DNA from: Rheinheimera sp. MMS21-TC3
GTDB lineage: Bacteria; Pseudomonadota; Gammaproteobacteria; Enterobacterales; Alteromonadaceae
Reading direction: 5' to 3'
DNA: 64,000 nt
NCBI RefSeq assembly: GCF_032229285.1
Contig: NZ_CP135084.1
Location: 1,488,001-1,552,000, forward strand
Both the position numbers and the translations under genes were made by a program. Below the pieces are notes generated by a model. It saw nothing but the letters and a program-made list of their open reading frames with translations, did not search any database and was not told where the DNA came from. This document shows, piece after piece, positions 38,215 through 49,005 of this stretch (position 1 is its first letter; each line of letters starts with the position of its first letter).

Positions 38215-39276
38215 GTGCATTATTTGGCAAAAAGTGGTTTAGCGTTAGTATTATGTTTAAATGGTTGCTCTGTTTTGTCAGTTGGGCAACAACAAGATCG
38301 CAATGCCAGTAAAGTGGCAGCAGAATTAAAAATACCTACTGGATTGCAACAGCCTGCTAAACCAGGTCAATTTGATATTCCTACCACTAAAGCAACTGTT
38401 AGTCATGTTAGTGAGAAACCGCCAGTGTTAGTGTTAGCAACAGCCGCTAGTAGTCGAGTAGAGGAAGGTGAAAAGCAAGCTAAGGTTCGTTTTGACCGTA
38501 CTGATGTTTCTGGTGATTTAGTTGATTTTTTACAACGAATGATACAGGTAAAGTTTGCTGAGCAGAATATTGCTTTAACAGCAGTAGATGATGAAAACTT
38601 AATATTTACTACCGATTGGATTAGTTCGTATCAAGAAGATGGATTTTGGTTATGGTCTAGTACTAATTTAGTAGATAGAGCTAGATTTACTATTATTTTA
38701 GATCCTAAGCCACATGGCCGCTCTGCTAATTTGTCAGTGAAAATGCTTGAATATGAATATTTTAATACTAAAGCTAAGCTAACAGCAAATGACAGCCACC
38801 GTGAAGAAACAGCACTGTTAAATAGTATTATTGATCGTATTGGCAAAGAAGAAATAGTTCTAGCGCAGCTTAACCGCAATAAAGTACCAGAGGTTAATTT
38901 AGAGCCAGGTTTAGATGGCGCAGGTAATGCAGTTTTAATTACGCCACAAAAAATTGATATTACTTGGTCACAATTAGAAACTTTATTTGAAGCGTTAAAT
39001 TTGGAAGTCACAGACAGAGACCGTTCTAAGCATACTTATTTCTTACGTTACATAAAGCCTACAGCTGGTTTGTGGTCAACATTTTGGGGCAGCAAGACGC
39101 TAGCTGAGTTACCATTAAGTGATAATGAAGAGTATCAGCTGGTGTTAGCAAAATATAATACTGGTACAGCCATAACACTTAATGATAAAGCGGGTAATGC
39201 GTTGAGCCCTGAAATGATACTGAGTATATATCAGCCTTTTGTTGAGGCTATTCAGAAAACGAAAGTTGAATTATAA
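38215..39276 (+). CDS. bamC: Outer-membrane assembly lipoprotein BamC
   Basis: The product is 353 residues. It begins with a lipoprotein signal, with LNGC at 15-18 (Cys18 lipidated). The middle and C-terminal helix-grip domains show WLWSSTNLVDRARFTIIL and YFLRYIKPTAGLW. It is part of the BAM complex that inserts beta-barrels. GTG at 38215 follows the dapA stop immediately, and AGGAG at 38203-38207 supports it. The dapA-bamC-purC order is as in E. coli. Confidence 0.9.
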   Translation: MHYLAKSGLALVLCLNGCSVLSVGQQQDRNASKVAAELKIPTGLQQPAKPGQFDIPTTKATVSHVSEKPPVLVLATAASSRVEEGEKQAKVRFDRTDVSGDLVDFLQRMIQVKFAEQNIALTAVDDENLIFTTDWISSYQEDGFWLWSSTNLVDRARFTIILDPKPHGRSANLSVKMLEYEYFNTKAKLTANDSHREETALLNSIIDRIGKEEIVLAQLNRNKVPEVNLEPGLDGAGNAVLITPQKIDITWSQLETLFEALNLEVTDRDRSKHTYFLRYIKPTAGLWSTFWGSKTLAELPLSDNEEYQLVLAKYNTGTAITLNDKAGNALSPEMILSIYQPFVEAIQKTKVEL

Positions 39277-39280
39277 ATTG

Positions 39281-39328
39281 CAATTGACAGTAAATGTCAG
39301 TTGAATAACGAGTAAAGATCTTTATACT
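39281..39328 (+). promoter_or_regulatory. purC promoter with operator-like inverted repeat
   Basis: TTGAAT at 39301-39306 and TATACT at 39323-39328 are 16 bp apart and form a plausible promoter. Just upstream and touching the -35, CAATTGACA and TGTCAGTTG (39281-39289 and 39295-39303) form a 9-bp-arm inverted repeat with one mismatch and a 5-bp spacer. It does not resemble the PurR box. Confidence 0.5.
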
Positions 39329-39366
39329 TTGCGGCTTAATTTTCGCTGCACGTCTGGAGTGTTAGA

Positions 39367-40083
39367 ATGGTTCAAAAGACAACCGAGTTATACCGTGGTA
39401 AGGCTAAGACAGTATACAATACCACTGTTGACAACTTATTGATTTTACACTTTCGTAATGATACATCTGCTTTTGATGGTGAGCGAATAGAGCAATTAGA
39501 ACGCAAGGGCATGATAAATAATAAGTTTAATTATTTTATTATGCAAAAGCTTGAAGCAGCAGGCATCCCAACTCAGGTAGAAAAACTACTGAGTGATGAT
39601 GAAGTTGTGGTTAAAAAGCTAGAAATGATCCCAGTTGAGTGTGTAGTACGAAATTATGCAGCTGGCTCTTTAGTTCGCCGTTTAGGTGTAACAGAAGGCC
39701 AAGCATTGACGCCTGCAACCTTTGAATTGTTTCTAAAAAATGATGCTTTGCATGATCCTATGGTAAATGAGTCTCTAGCTGTTTCATTTGGTTGGGCAAC
39801 AGAGCAGCAGTTAGCTTCGATGAAGCAATTGACTATGAAGGCTAATCAAGTGTTACTTGAGCTTTTTGATGCCGCAGGTATGTTACTCGTTGACTTTAAA
39901 TTAGAGTTTGGCATATATAATGGCGAAATTGTATTAGGTGATGAGTTTTCACCAGATGGCTGTCGTTTATGGGATAAAGAAACTCGTAAAAAATTAGATA
40001 AAGACCGTTTTCGTCAAGGCTTAGGCGGTGTAGTTGAAGCCTATGAAGAAGTGGCGATGCGTTTAGGTGTCAAGTTAGACTAA
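39367..40083 (+). CDS. purC: Phosphoribosylaminoimidazole-succinocarboxamide synthase
   Basis: The product is 238 residues. It has [23 protein letters not shown] (close to the E. coli [10 protein letters not shown]), [18 protein letters not shown] and [13 protein letters not shown]. It joins aspartate to CAIR with ATP in purine synthesis. The gene has its own promoter and terminator, so it is probably transcribed alone, unlike the upstream dapA-bamC pair. Confidence 0.97.
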   Translation: MVQKTTELYRGKAKTVYNTTVDNLLILHFRNDTSAFDGERIEQLERKGMINNKFNYFIMQKLEAAGIPTQVEKLLSDDEVVVKKLEMIPVECVVRNYAAGSLVRRLGVTEGQALTPATFELFLKNDALHDPMVNESLAVSFGWATEQQLASMKQLTMKANQVLLELFDAAGMLLVDFKLEFGIYNGEIVLGDEFSPDGCRLWDKETRKKLDKDRFRQGLGGVVEAYEEVAMRLGVKLD

Positions 40084-40097
40084 ATGCCTATGATTAA

Positions 40098-40127
40098 ACA
40101 GAGCCACCTAAGGGTGGCTTTGTTTTT
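40098..40127 (+). terminator. Intrinsic terminator after purC
   Basis: AGCCACC at 40102-40108 and GGTGGCT at 40113-40119 enclose a TAAG loop, with flanking A-rich and TTGTTTTT sequences extending the stem and giving the T-tract. Confidence 0.9.
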
Positions 40128-40210
40128 AGTGAGAGTGTTTATGGATTAAGCTATAGCGGGTTTTGTTGGTTAATGTTCAATAACGCTTAGTAAAGTGAAA
40201 AGGAGTTACT

Positions 40211-40843
40211 ATGCTTGAACTGCAAGACTATTTGAAAATTTTTATTGGTATTTTCGCTGTAATGAACCCACTTGGTGCATTACCTTTATATTTATCATTA
40301 ACCCAAAATGACACTAAGCATGTACGCCGTGCGGTGGCTGCTAATGCAGCTAAAGCAGCAACAATTATTTTACTTATCACGCTATTTTTTGGTGAGCTGA
40401 TTTTAAGCTTTTTTGGTATTTCGGTTAACTCCTTCCGTGTCGGCGGCGGTATTTTAATCCTATTGATGGCAATTTCAATGCTGTATGCGCAAACCAGTAA
40501 TGCAAAAAATACAGATGAAGAGCGTGAAGAAGCAGAGCATCGTAAGTCAGTAGCAATAGTGCCATTAGCCATGCCTATGTTAGCTGGACCCGGTGCAATT
40601 AGTACCACGATTTTATATGCTAATCGCAGTGATGGTGTTTTACACTACGCTATTATGTCAGCAGAATTATGTGTAATAGGTTTAATTCTATGGTTGTTAA
40701 TGCGCTTGGCTGCTAAAATTGCTGTTAGATTAGGTCAAACTGGTATGAATATTATTACTCGTGTTATGGGGTTAATATTAGCGGCTATTGCTATTGAGTT
40801 TATTAGCGCCGGCTTAAAAGGAATATTTCCAGTATTAGCTTAA
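40211..40843 (+). CDS. MarC/YchE family inner-membrane protein
   Basis: The product is 210 residues with six predicted helices. FAVMNPLGALPLYLSLT near the N-terminus, SFRVGGGILILLMAISML, and PLAMPMLAGPGAISTTI in the middle are diagnostic of the MarC family. No transport activity has been proven for most members. It stands alone between purC and the DUF2066 gene, with AAAGGAG before the ATG. Confidence 0.9.
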   Translation: MLELQDYLKIFIGIFAVMNPLGALPLYLSLTQNDTKHVRRAVAANAAKAATIILLITLFFGELILSFFGISVNSFRVGGGILILLMAISMLYAQTSNAKNTDEEREEAEHRKSVAIVPLAMPMLAGPGAISTTILYANRSDGVLHYAIMSAELCVIGLILWLLMRLAAKIAVRLGQTGMNIITRVMGLILAAIAIEFISAGLKGIFPVLA

Positions 40844-40857
40844 ATGGAAAATATTAG

Positions 40858-41928
40858 ATGATAAAATTAATGAAAACTAATGGTCTATGGCTTGGCCTTA
40901 TGTTGTTTTTTTGTAGCTATAGCTCCGTGGCTAATGCTGCGAAAGTAGAGAATTTATATCAAGCCGATGTCAGAAGTTCAGCGTCTAATTGGCAGCAATT
41001 AGCTCTTGAGCAAGTATTAATAAGAGTAAGTGGCCGCGCAGATGTTGCGGAGCATCCAGTTATTAAAGCTGAATTTAATCAGGTTTCACCTTATATAAAA
41101 CAGTTTACATCAGTACGTTTAAATGATGAAAATTTGACTCGAGTGGTTTTAGATGCAACTCGAGTTAATCGATTATTGCAACAAGCTGATGTGGCTATTT
41201 GGGGCGAGTTACGCCCGGATACACTAATTTGGTTAGTAGAACAAAATAGCGGCCAACGCGAGTTTATTACGGATGCGAATAATGAATTAATTAAACAGTT
41301 AAGTTCAGCTTTTAAGCAAGCGGGCTTACCTTTTATGCTGCCTCTTTACGACATGGATGACTTAATCAATATTTCAGTCTCAGATGTTTGGGCAGGATTT
41401 TGGCAGCAAATTAATCAGGCAAGTGCTCGTTATAATACTGATGTGACTGTTGCGACTACAATTGATAAGGTAACAGAAGGAAATAATTTATTGTGGCGTT
41501 TAACTTGGCAGCGTCAATACGAAGGCCGCATAATACGAGAGCAAGTTACTGCAGAAAATGAAGCGGTTCTAATGCAGAGCTTTGCAAAATCATTGGCCAA
41601 GCAATTAGCCGGACAATATGCCAGTGTATTATCTGTGCAGTCTTCTAATAACGTTATTATTGAGGTTGAAAATCTAACTTCATTAACTGATTTAGTGACG
41701 GTCCAGCAGTTACTGCAACAAGTAGTTGGTGTAGCTCAAGTTACTATAACTAGCTTTAGTGATGATAAAGCCCGTTATAGCTTACAAACAGCTATTGCTA
41801 GTGAAGGTTTATTAAATGCGTTACAGTTTAATAAACAATTTAAGCTGCAAACTGCAGAAATCACAGAACTGGCGATAGATAGTCGTGTTATGCCAGCCTT
41901 AGCAACTTTTAGATATCTACGACTTTGA
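40858..41928 (+). CDS. DUF2066 periplasmic/membrane-associated protein
   Basis: The product is 356 residues with an N-terminal signal sequence (about 1-28). Family-like features are YQADVRSSASNWQQLALEQVLIRVSGRADV near the start and ILVR-type repeats. DUF2066 has no known biochemical role. Its stop overlaps the hda start by one base, which is a conserved arrangement in related genomes, so it may be linked with hda only by transcription. An ATG four codons downstream is an alternative start. Confidence 0.8.
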   Translation: MIKLMKTNGLWLGLMLFFCSYSSVANAAKVENLYQADVRSSASNWQQLALEQVLIRVSGRADVAEHPVIKAEFNQVSPYIKQFTSVRLNDENLTRVVLDATRVNRLLQQADVAIWGELRPDTLIWLVEQNSGQREFITDANNELIKQLSSAFKQAGLPFMLPLYDMDDLINISVSDVWAGFWQQINQASARYNTDVTVATTIDKVTEGNNLLWRLTWQRQYEGRIIREQVTAENEAVLMQSFAKSLAKQLAGQYASVLSVQSSNNVIIEVENLTSLTDLVTVQQLLQQVVGVAQVTITSFSDDKARYSLQTAIASEGLLNALQFNKQFKLQTAEITELAIDSRVMPALATFRYLRL

Positions 41929-42623
41929 TGCCACCATTACAGTATACATTGGCAGTTACTCTTCCAGACGATGAAACCTTAGATAGCTTTTATGCGGCAG
42001 AGCAAACGGCTGCAGTTGTGTTTTTAAAACGCTATTTACAACAGGCTACTGGACAGCCGCCGGTATATCTGTTTGGTGCTAGTGGTAGTGGTAAGTCTCA
42101 CTTATTGTATGCTGCTTGTGTGCAAGCACAAGAGCAGGGTTTAACCAGTCAGTTGCTGGCATTAGAAGATTACAAAACATTAAGCCCACGCTTATTAGAT
42201 GATTTAGAACAACTAGATTTAGTTTGCTTAGACAATATTGATGCTATTGCCGGCGATATTAACTGGCAAACGGCTATATTTGATTTATATAATCGAATGG
42301 TCGAGCAGGGTAAAGCGTTAATAATCGTAGCTAATGTACCTCCGCAACAACTAGGCTTTGATTTAGCTGATTTAGTCTCTAGATTACAGGCCTGCACTAG
42401 TTTTCAGTTAAGATTGTTAACTGATGATGATAAACAAAAACTGCTCCAACAAAAAGCTCGGTTACGTGGTTTAGAACTACCTACTGAGGTGACGCGTTAT
42501 TTATTAAATCACCATAGTCGTGATATCAGAGCCTTAGTCTCTATTCTAGATAAATTAGATAAAGCAACCTTAGTGCATCAACGTAAGCTTACTATCCCCT
42601 TTATTAAAGAAATTCTTAGCTAA
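41928..42623 (+). CDS. hda: DnaA-inactivating protein Hda
   Basis: The product is 231 residues, a DnaA-like AAA+ domain without the DNA-binding C-terminus. It has a full Walker A (GASGSGKSHL at about 50-59), LVCLDNIDAI (Walker B) and a sensor-2-like DIRAL. E. coli Hda binds the clamp and promotes hydrolysis of DnaA-ATP. Its clamp motif there is QLSLPL; here the N-terminus reads LQYTLAVTLPDDET, so the motif is degenerate (see findings). ATG at 41928 overlaps the stop of the upstream gene (TTGATG). Confidence 0.9.
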   Translation: MPPLQYTLAVTLPDDETLDSFYAAEQTAAVVFLKRYLQQATGQPPVYLFGASGSGKSHLLYAACVQAQEQGLTSQLLALEDYKTLSPRLLDDLEQLDLVCLDNIDAIAGDINWQTAIFDLYNRMVEQGKALIIVANVPPQQLGFDLADLVSRLQACTSFQLRLLTDDDKQKLLQQKARLRGLELPTEVTRYLLNHHSRDIRALVSILDKLDKATLVHQRKLTIPFIKEILS

Positions 42624-42680
42624 TCTACTATTTTTGCTAAAATAGTCAGCTAAAACCTGCGTTTAGTCATTGTTCTGGTG

Positions 42681-42686
42681 TATAAT
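42681..42686 (+). promoter_or_regulatory. -10-like TATAAT upstream of pheS
   Basis: TATAAT lies 48 bp before the pheS ATG, but the expected -35 region (TGCGTT) is poor. I see no Phe-rich leader peptide like E. coli pheM, so attenuation is not supported here. Confidence 0.4.
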
Positions 42687-42703
42687 TGGCGGTTTTATAC
42701 TAA

Positions 42704-43714
<1,011 letters not shown>

Positions 43715-43729
43715 GTGGAGCGAGTATAA

Positions 43730-46117
43730 ATGAAATTCAGTGAAGCCTGGTTACGCGAATGGGTTAACCCAGCTATTGATACCGAAACCTTATCTGAACA
43801 GTTATCTATGGCGGGTTTAGAAGTTGACGGTGTAGAGCCTGTTGCGGGTGATTTTACCGGTGTAGTTGTCGGTGAGGTTGTAGAGTGTGGTCCACATCCC
43901 GATGCCGATAAACTACAAGTTACTAAAGTAGATATTGGTAATGGTGAATTATTAGATATCGTCTGTGGTGCTAAAAACTGTCGTTTAGGGTTAAAAGTGG
44001 CCGTTGCGACAGTAGGGGCTGTATTACCTGGTGATTTTAAAATTAAAAAAGCCAAGTTGCGTGGTCAACCGTCAAATGGCATGCTGTGCTCATTTTCTGA
44101 GCTAGGTATTAATGATGATTTTGATGGTATTTTAGAATTACCTAGTGATGCACCTTTAGGCCAAGATATTCGTCAATATTTACACCTTAATGATAAAACT
44201 ATTGAGGTTGATTTAACACCAAACCGTGCCGACTGTTTAGGCATTAAAGGTTTGGCACGTGAAGTGGCTGTTTTAAATAAAATGTCCGTTACCGAGCCAA
44301 AATGGCCAACTGTCGCGGCTACCATTACAGAAACTAAAGCCATTACTTTAAGTGCCTCTGACGCTTGTCCACGTTATTTAGGTCGAGTGGTTCGTAATGT
44401 GGATGTGACTGTTGCTACGCCACTTTGGTTAGCTGAAAAGTTACGTCGTTGTGGAATTCGCAGCATTGATGCTGTTGTTGATATTACTAATTATGTATTG
44501 CTCGAGTTAGGCCAGCCGATGCATGCCTTTGATCTTGATAATATCAGCGGTGATATTAATGTAAGAATGGCTAATACAGATGAAAAGCTTGTTTTATTAG
44601 ATGAAACTGAAGTGGCGCTAAATGCCAATACTTTAGTTATAGCCGATAGTGAAAAAGCACTCGCAATGGCCGGTATTTTTGGTGGCTTACATAGCGGTGT
44701 CACTAATAATACTAAACATGTATTTTTAGAAAGCGCCTTTTTTGCACCTTTAGCAATAGCTGGAAAAGCGCGTCAATATGGCTTGCATACAGATGCATCA
44801 CATCGTTATGAGCGTGGTGTTGACCCAGAGCTACAAAGAGTCGCTATAGAGCGAGCAACTGAGTTATTACTACAAATCTGTGGTGGTGAAGCTGGGCCTG
44901 TAGTGGAAGCGGTAGCAGAAGACAAGTTACCTAACCGTCCAGCTATTGAATTAACTACAGCTAAACTTAAGCGGATCTTAGGTATTAGCCTAGATAATAA
45001 TGATGTAACGGCTATTTTCACTCGGTTAGGCTTAGATGTTACTGTCACCGAGCAGGGCTGGCTGGTAACTATTCCAGGCTACCGCTTTGATTTAAAAATT
45101 GCTGAAGATTTAATTGAAGAAGTCGCCCGTGTTTATGGTTATAACAATATTCCTAATGTTGCGCCGCAAGCAGCATTAAAAATGCGTCGTTTTAACGAAG
45201 CTGAGATGAATATTGATAGGTTGCGTAGCTTATTAGTCGATCGTGGCTATCAAGAAGCGATAACTTATAGCTTTGTTGATCCTAAAATACAACAGCGATT
45301 ATTTCCAGAGCAGGCCGCTTTGGTTTTACCTAATCCTATTTCAGCCGATATGTCCGCGATGCGCTTAAATTTATGGCCAGGCTTATTGCAAACCGTATTA
45401 TATAATCAGAACCGTCAACAAAGTAGGATCCGTTTATTTGAATATGGATTGAAATTTATTCCTGATGCCGCAGCTGAAGGCGGAGTGCGTCAAACAGAAG
45501 TATTAGGTGGTGTTATTGTTGGTGCATTAAACGATGAACATTGGACTATTGAGCAACGTGCGGCTGATTTCTATGATATAAAAGCGGATGTTGAAGCTTT
45601 ATTATCACTAACTTCTGCAGCTGCTGAATTCCGTTTTGTTACTAGTGAGCATAGCGCGTTACATCCAGGGCAAACCGCGGCAATCTATCGTGGTGATGCC
45701 TTAGTTGGCCAACTTGGCGCCTTACATCCTGAGATAGAGCGTAAACTTGGCGTGAAAGGTAAAGCCTTCCTATTTGAAATAGAAATAGCAGCCCTAGGTT
45801 TACGCAATATAGTTCAAGCGCAGGAGCTTTCAAAATATCCAGCAAATCGACGAGATTTAGCAATAGTTGTTAATTCTGATGTGCGTTTTGCTGATATTGC
45901 TGCTACTATAAAAAAAGTTAGCGGAAATCAATTAGTTGACCTAAAGTTATTTGATGTATACACAGGTAGTGGTGTTGCGGATGGTAAAAAGTCACTTGCA
46001 ATTGCTATTACGTTACAAGATTTAGCGCGCACCCTGGAGGATAAAGATATCCAACAGTTGGTTAATCAAGTAGTTAGTGCGCTTAGTGAAGAGTTCAACG
46101 CAACGTTGAGGGATTAG
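43730..46117 (+). CDS. pheT: Phenylalanyl-tRNA synthetase beta subunit
   Basis: The product is 795 residues, the same length as E. coli PheT. It has the N-terminal [14 protein letters not shown] and tRNA-binding (OB) domain [25 protein letters not shown], then the B3/B4 editing region, a B5 domain, the core catalytic-like domain and a C-terminal anticodon-binding FDX-ACB domain ([14 protein letters not shown]). It supplies tRNA binding and editing. The gene leads directly into ihfA, 2 bp on. Confidence 0.98.
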   Translation: MKFSEAWLREWVNPAIDTETLSEQLSMAGLEVDGVEPVAGDFTGVVVGEVVECGPHPDADKLQVTKVDIGNGELLDIVCGAKNCRLGLKVAVATVGAVLPGDFKIKKAKLRGQPSNGMLCSFSELGINDDFDGILELPSDAPLGQDIRQYLHLNDKTIEVDLTPNRADCLGIKGLAREVAVLNKMSVTEPKWPTVAATITETKAITLSASDACPRYLGRVVRNVDVTVATPLWLAEKLRRCGIRSIDAVVDITNYVLLELGQPMHAFDLDNISGDINVRMANTDEKLVLLDETEVALNANTLVIADSEKALAMAGIFGGLHSGVTNNTKHVFLESAFFAPLAIAGKARQYGLHTDASHRYERGVDPELQRVAIERATELLLQICGGEAGPVVEAVAEDKLPNRPAIELTTAKLKRILGISLDNNDVTAIFTRLGLDVTVTEQGWLVTIPGYRFDLKIAEDLIEEVARVYGYNNIPNVAPQAALKMRRFNEAEMNIDRLRSLLVDRGYQEAITYSFVDPKIQQRLFPEQAALVLPNPISADMSAMRLNLWPGLLQTVLYNQNRQQSRIRLFEYGLKFIPDAAAEGGVRQTEVLGGVIVGALNDEHWTIEQRAADFYDIKADVEALLSLTSAAAEFRFVTSEHSALHPGQTAAIYRGDALVGQLGALHPEIERKLGVKGKAFLFEIEIAALGLRNIVQAQELSKYPANRRDLAIVVNSDVRFADIAATIKKVSGNQLVDLKLFDVYTGSGVADGKKSLAIAITLQDLARTLEDKDIQQLVNQVVSALSEEFNATLRD

Positions 46118-46119
46118 GA

Positions 46120-46416
46120 ATGGCGCTTACCAAAGCTGATTTATCAGAACGATTATTTACAAAGTTTGGTGTTAGTAAACGTGATGCTAAACTTATAGTA
46201 GAAGCTTTTTTTGAAGAGATCCGTCAGGCATTAGAGTCTGGGGATCAAGTTAAGTTATCCGGTTTTGGTAACTTTGACTTACGGGTCAAAAATGAGCGAC
46301 CAGGTCGTAACCCTAAAACGGGCGAAGATATTCCTATCTCAGCACGTTGTGTGGTTACTTTCCGCCCAGGACAAAAATTAAAGTCACGGGTTGAGCTTGG
46401 AACAAGTAAAAAGTAG
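46120..46416 (+). CDS. ihfA: Integration host factor alpha subunit
   Basis: The product is 98 residues with the HU/IHF fold. It starts [13 protein letters not shown] and holds [26 protein letters not shown], the DNA-intercalating Pro arm. It pairs with IhfB to bend DNA. Order pheS-pheT-ihfA is conserved in gammaproteobacteria. The operon ends at the terminator that follows. Confidence 0.98.
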   Translation: MALTKADLSERLFTKFGVSKRDAKLIVEAFFEEIRQALESGDQVKLSGFGNFDLRVKNERPGRNPKTGEDIPISARCVVTFRPGQKLKSRVELGTSKK

Positions 46417-46434
46417 CTCATTATAAATTAAAAT

Positions 46435-46474
46435 AAAAACGGCAGCATGGTTAATCCATACTGCCGTTTTTTTA
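46435..46474 (+). terminator. Intrinsic terminator after ihfA
   Basis: CGGCAG at 46440-46445 pairs with CTGCCG at 46461-46466, with an inner ATGG/CCAT pair (46447-46450/46456-46459) and a T-tract (TTTTTTTATTTT) after it. It closes the pheST-ihfA operon. Confidence 0.92.
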
Positions 46475-46568
46475 TTTTAAAAAGATTTAAAACCTTTTTA
46501 CTATGCTATTAAAACCAAGTTTTGTTTTTAACCATATAAAAGCTAAGCAAATAAATTAAGAGATAGAC

Positions 46569-47510
46569 ATGACAATAAAAGTTGGTATTAGTGCTTGTGT
46601 TTTAGGCGATAAAGTCCGTTTTGACGGCGGCCATAAAGCTTCTGCTTTTTGTACTAGTGTGTTATCTGATCATGTTCAGTACGTACCAGTCTGTCCTGAA
46701 GTGGCTATTGGGATGCCAGTGCCTCGTCCTGCCATTCGTTTACAGTTGGATAATGAAGAGCAAGTTCATTTAGTGCGTAGCAAAGAGCCAAGTATTGATC
46801 ACACTCAGCAAATGAAGGCATTTATTGAGCAAAAGCTGCCGCAATTAACCCAGTTAAGTGGTTATATCGTTTGTGCTAAATCACCGAGTTGTGGCATGGA
46901 GCGAGTGCGTTTATTCGATGCTAATGGTCATAAGTTAGGCAAGATTGGTGTTGGCATGTACACAAAGGCGCTTATGCAACGTTACCCTTGGTTGCCGATT
47001 GAAGAGGATGGCCGTTTATTTGATGCCGAACATAAAGAAAATTTTATAACCCGATTATTTGCTTGTCATGATTACCAACAAATGATGCTCGATGGCTTTA
47101 CTGTGGGTAAGTTAGTTAAATTTCATAGTAAGTATAAGTTTTTAGTGTTAGCGCACCATCCAGTCGCTTACAGAGAGTTAGGGCGTTTGGTAGCACAAGC
47201 TAAGTTGTTTTCGGCAAAAGAATTAGAGTTACGCTATTTAACTGATTTTATGAATGCGCTTAAAAAATTATCTAGCCGTAAAAATCACACTAATGTGTTG
47301 CAGCATTTACAAGGCTTTTTAAAACACGTTTTAAATGAACAAGCAAAAAAAGAATTATCAGAGACCATTACTAAATATCGCTTAGGCTATGTGCCGCTAT
47401 TAGCGCCTATTACTTTATTTAAACATTATTTAGCTTTACACCCAAATCAGTATTTATCTGAACAACGCTATTTTGACCCTTATCCTGAGAGTTTAGGTTT
47501 ACGGGCATAA
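46569..47510 (+). CDS. ybgA: DUF523-DUF1722 protein (YbgA/2-thiouracil desulfurase-like)
   Basis: The product is 313 residues in two parts: a DUF523 domain (about 1-150: GISACVLGDKVRFDGGH, PVCPEVAIGMPVPR, CAKSPSCGMERV) and a DUF1722 domain (about 180-305, KLVKFHSKYKFLVLAHHPVAYRELGRLV). DUF523 homologues include a cluster-dependent thiouracil desulfidase (TudS), and the Cys residues fit an iron-sulfur site. It sits one base before phrB, as in E. coli ybgA-phrB. The role in this strain is unknown. Confidence 0.9.
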   Translation: MTIKVGISACVLGDKVRFDGGHKASAFCTSVLSDHVQYVPVCPEVAIGMPVPRPAIRLQLDNEEQVHLVRSKEPSIDHTQQMKAFIEQKLPQLTQLSGYIVCAKSPSCGMERVRLFDANGHKLGKIGVGMYTKALMQRYPWLPIEEDGRLFDAEHKENFITRLFACHDYQQMMLDGFTVGKLVKFHSKYKFLVLAHHPVAYRELGRLVAQAKLFSAKELELRYLTDFMNALKKLSSRKNHTNVLQHLQGFLKHVLNEQAKKELSETITKYRLGYVPLLAPITLFKHYLALHPNQYLSEQRYFDPYPESLGLRA

Positions 47511-47511
47511 A

Positions 47512-48960
47512 ATGAAAAAATTAAATGTTATTTGGTTTAGAAACGATCTGCGGCTAGTTGATAACAAAGCACTATGCAGTGCTATTGAGGATGCCAAGCA
47601 GCATAATGCAGCTGTTCTAGGGTTATTTATTGCCACGCCTGTTACTTGGCAGCAGCATAATATGGCAGCCATTAAGCAAGACTTTATCCGGCGCCGTGTG
47701 AGTTGTTTACAGCAAGAATCCGCAGAGATAAACTTTACACTGCTGGCAGTGGAGGGAACAGATTATCACGCAGTGTTGGACATTTTTAGCCAGTTAGCTC
47801 AGCAATATAAATTAAAAGTCTTTATTCAAACTGACTATGAGCTTGATGAAATACAGCGCGATAACCAAGTTGAAGCTTGTTTAAATAAGGCGGGTGGTGA
47901 ACTTATTCGCTTTGATAGTCAATGCATAATGCCGCCTGGTAGTATTTTGAATCAACAAGGTGCGGTATATAAAGTCTTTACGCCCTTTAAGCGAAAGTGG
48001 CTGTCAGTACTTTTTCAGCAAGGCGTACATTGCTTAGCTAAACCAGCGATTATTGCAAAGGATGTATTACTAGTTGAATCATTGGCAATAAAAGGATTTA
48101 AAGCAATGAATGCCGGTGATTGTTGCTCAAAAGCTTGGCCTGTAGAGCAGGCAGCTATTATTCATCAGTTACGGACTTTTTGTCAGCAACAAGTAGCAGA
48201 CTATGCAAAGGCCCGAGATTATCCTGCTGTTTTAGGCACATCGAAACTATCAGCCTATTTGGCGATAGGGGCGATTTCTGCTGCGCAATGTGTTGCCCGC
48301 TTACAGCTTGAAGCTCCAGATGCGTGGGCACTTGATAAAACAGGCGCAGAGGTGTGGTTGTCAGAATTAATTTGGCGAGAGTTTTATAAGCATATTCTGC
48401 TAGCTTACCCTAATTTAATTAAGCATAAAGCCTTTCAAGTTGAAACAGATGCTATTTGCTGGTCAAAAGATGAAGACGCTTTTAATGCTTGGTGCTCGGG
48501 GAATACTGGCTATCCCATTGTCGATGCGGCTATGCGCCAGCTAAATCAAACAGGTTGGATGCATAATAGGCTGCGGATGATTACAGCAAGCTTTTTAGTT
48601 AAAGATTTACATATCGATTGGCGCTGGGGTGAGCGTTACTTTATGTCAAAACTGATTGATGGTGACTTCTCTGCCAACAATGGTGGCTGGCAATGGGCGG
48701 CTTCAACAGGGACAGATGCCGTTCCTTACTTTAGAATTTTTAATCCGGTTACTCAAAGTGAAAGATTTGATCCCAGCGGTGACTTTATTCGTCACTATGT
48801 ACCAGAGCTGGCTATGTTTGATGCTAAAACGATTCACTGGCCACATAAAAATAGTCATCTTGTTGCTGATGCTGGGTATGTAAAACCGATTGTGGATCAT
48901 GCGCAAGCACGTAAAGTTACCTTAGCGCTATTTGCCGAAGTTAAGCAGGATAAAGATTAA
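47512..48960 (+). CDS. phrB: Deoxyribodipyrimidine photolyase
   Basis: The product is 482 residues. The N-terminal antenna domain (NVIWFRNDLRLVDN) is followed by the helical FAD domain with LSAYLAIGAISAAQC, WLSELIWREFYKHIL, GYPIVDAAMRQLNQTGWMHNRLRM and GDFSANNGGWQWAASTGTDAVPYFR. These are the class I CPD photolyase signature motifs. It repairs pyrimidine dimers using blue light. It starts one base after the ybgA stop, so the two are co-transcribed. Confidence 0.97.
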   Translation: MKKLNVIWFRNDLRLVDNKALCSAIEDAKQHNAAVLGLFIATPVTWQQHNMAAIKQDFIRRRVSCLQQESAEINFTLLAVEGTDYHAVLDIFSQLAQQYKLKVFIQTDYELDEIQRDNQVEACLNKAGGELIRFDSQCIMPPGSILNQQGAVYKVFTPFKRKWLSVLFQQGVHCLAKPAIIAKDVLLVESLAIKGFKAMNAGDCCSKAWPVEQAAIIHQLRTFCQQQVADYAKARDYPAVLGTSKLSAYLAIGAISAAQCVARLQLEAPDAWALDKTGAEVWLSELIWREFYKHILLAYPNLIKHKAFQVETDAICWSKDEDAFNAWCSGNTGYPIVDAAMRQLNQTGWMHNRLRMITASFLVKDLHIDWRWGERYFMSKLIDGDFSANNGGWQWAASTGTDAVPYFRIFNPVTQSERFDPSGDFIRHYVPELAMFDAKTIHWPHKNSHLVADAGYVKPIVDHAQARKVTLALFAEVKQDKD

Positions 48961-48985
48961 CTGCGCTAAAGTTAGTTTAGCGCAG
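48961..48985. repeat. Perfect inverted repeat directly after phrB
   Basis: CTGCGCTAAA (48961-48970) and TTTAGCGCAG (48976-48985) enclose a GTTAG loop and begin at the base after the phrB stop. No U-tract follows on either strand, so it is probably a 3'-end stabilising hairpin or a weak bidirectional terminator between convergent phrB and cvfB. Confidence 0.5.
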
Positions 48986-49005
48986 TGACTAGCACTAATA
49001 TAAAT

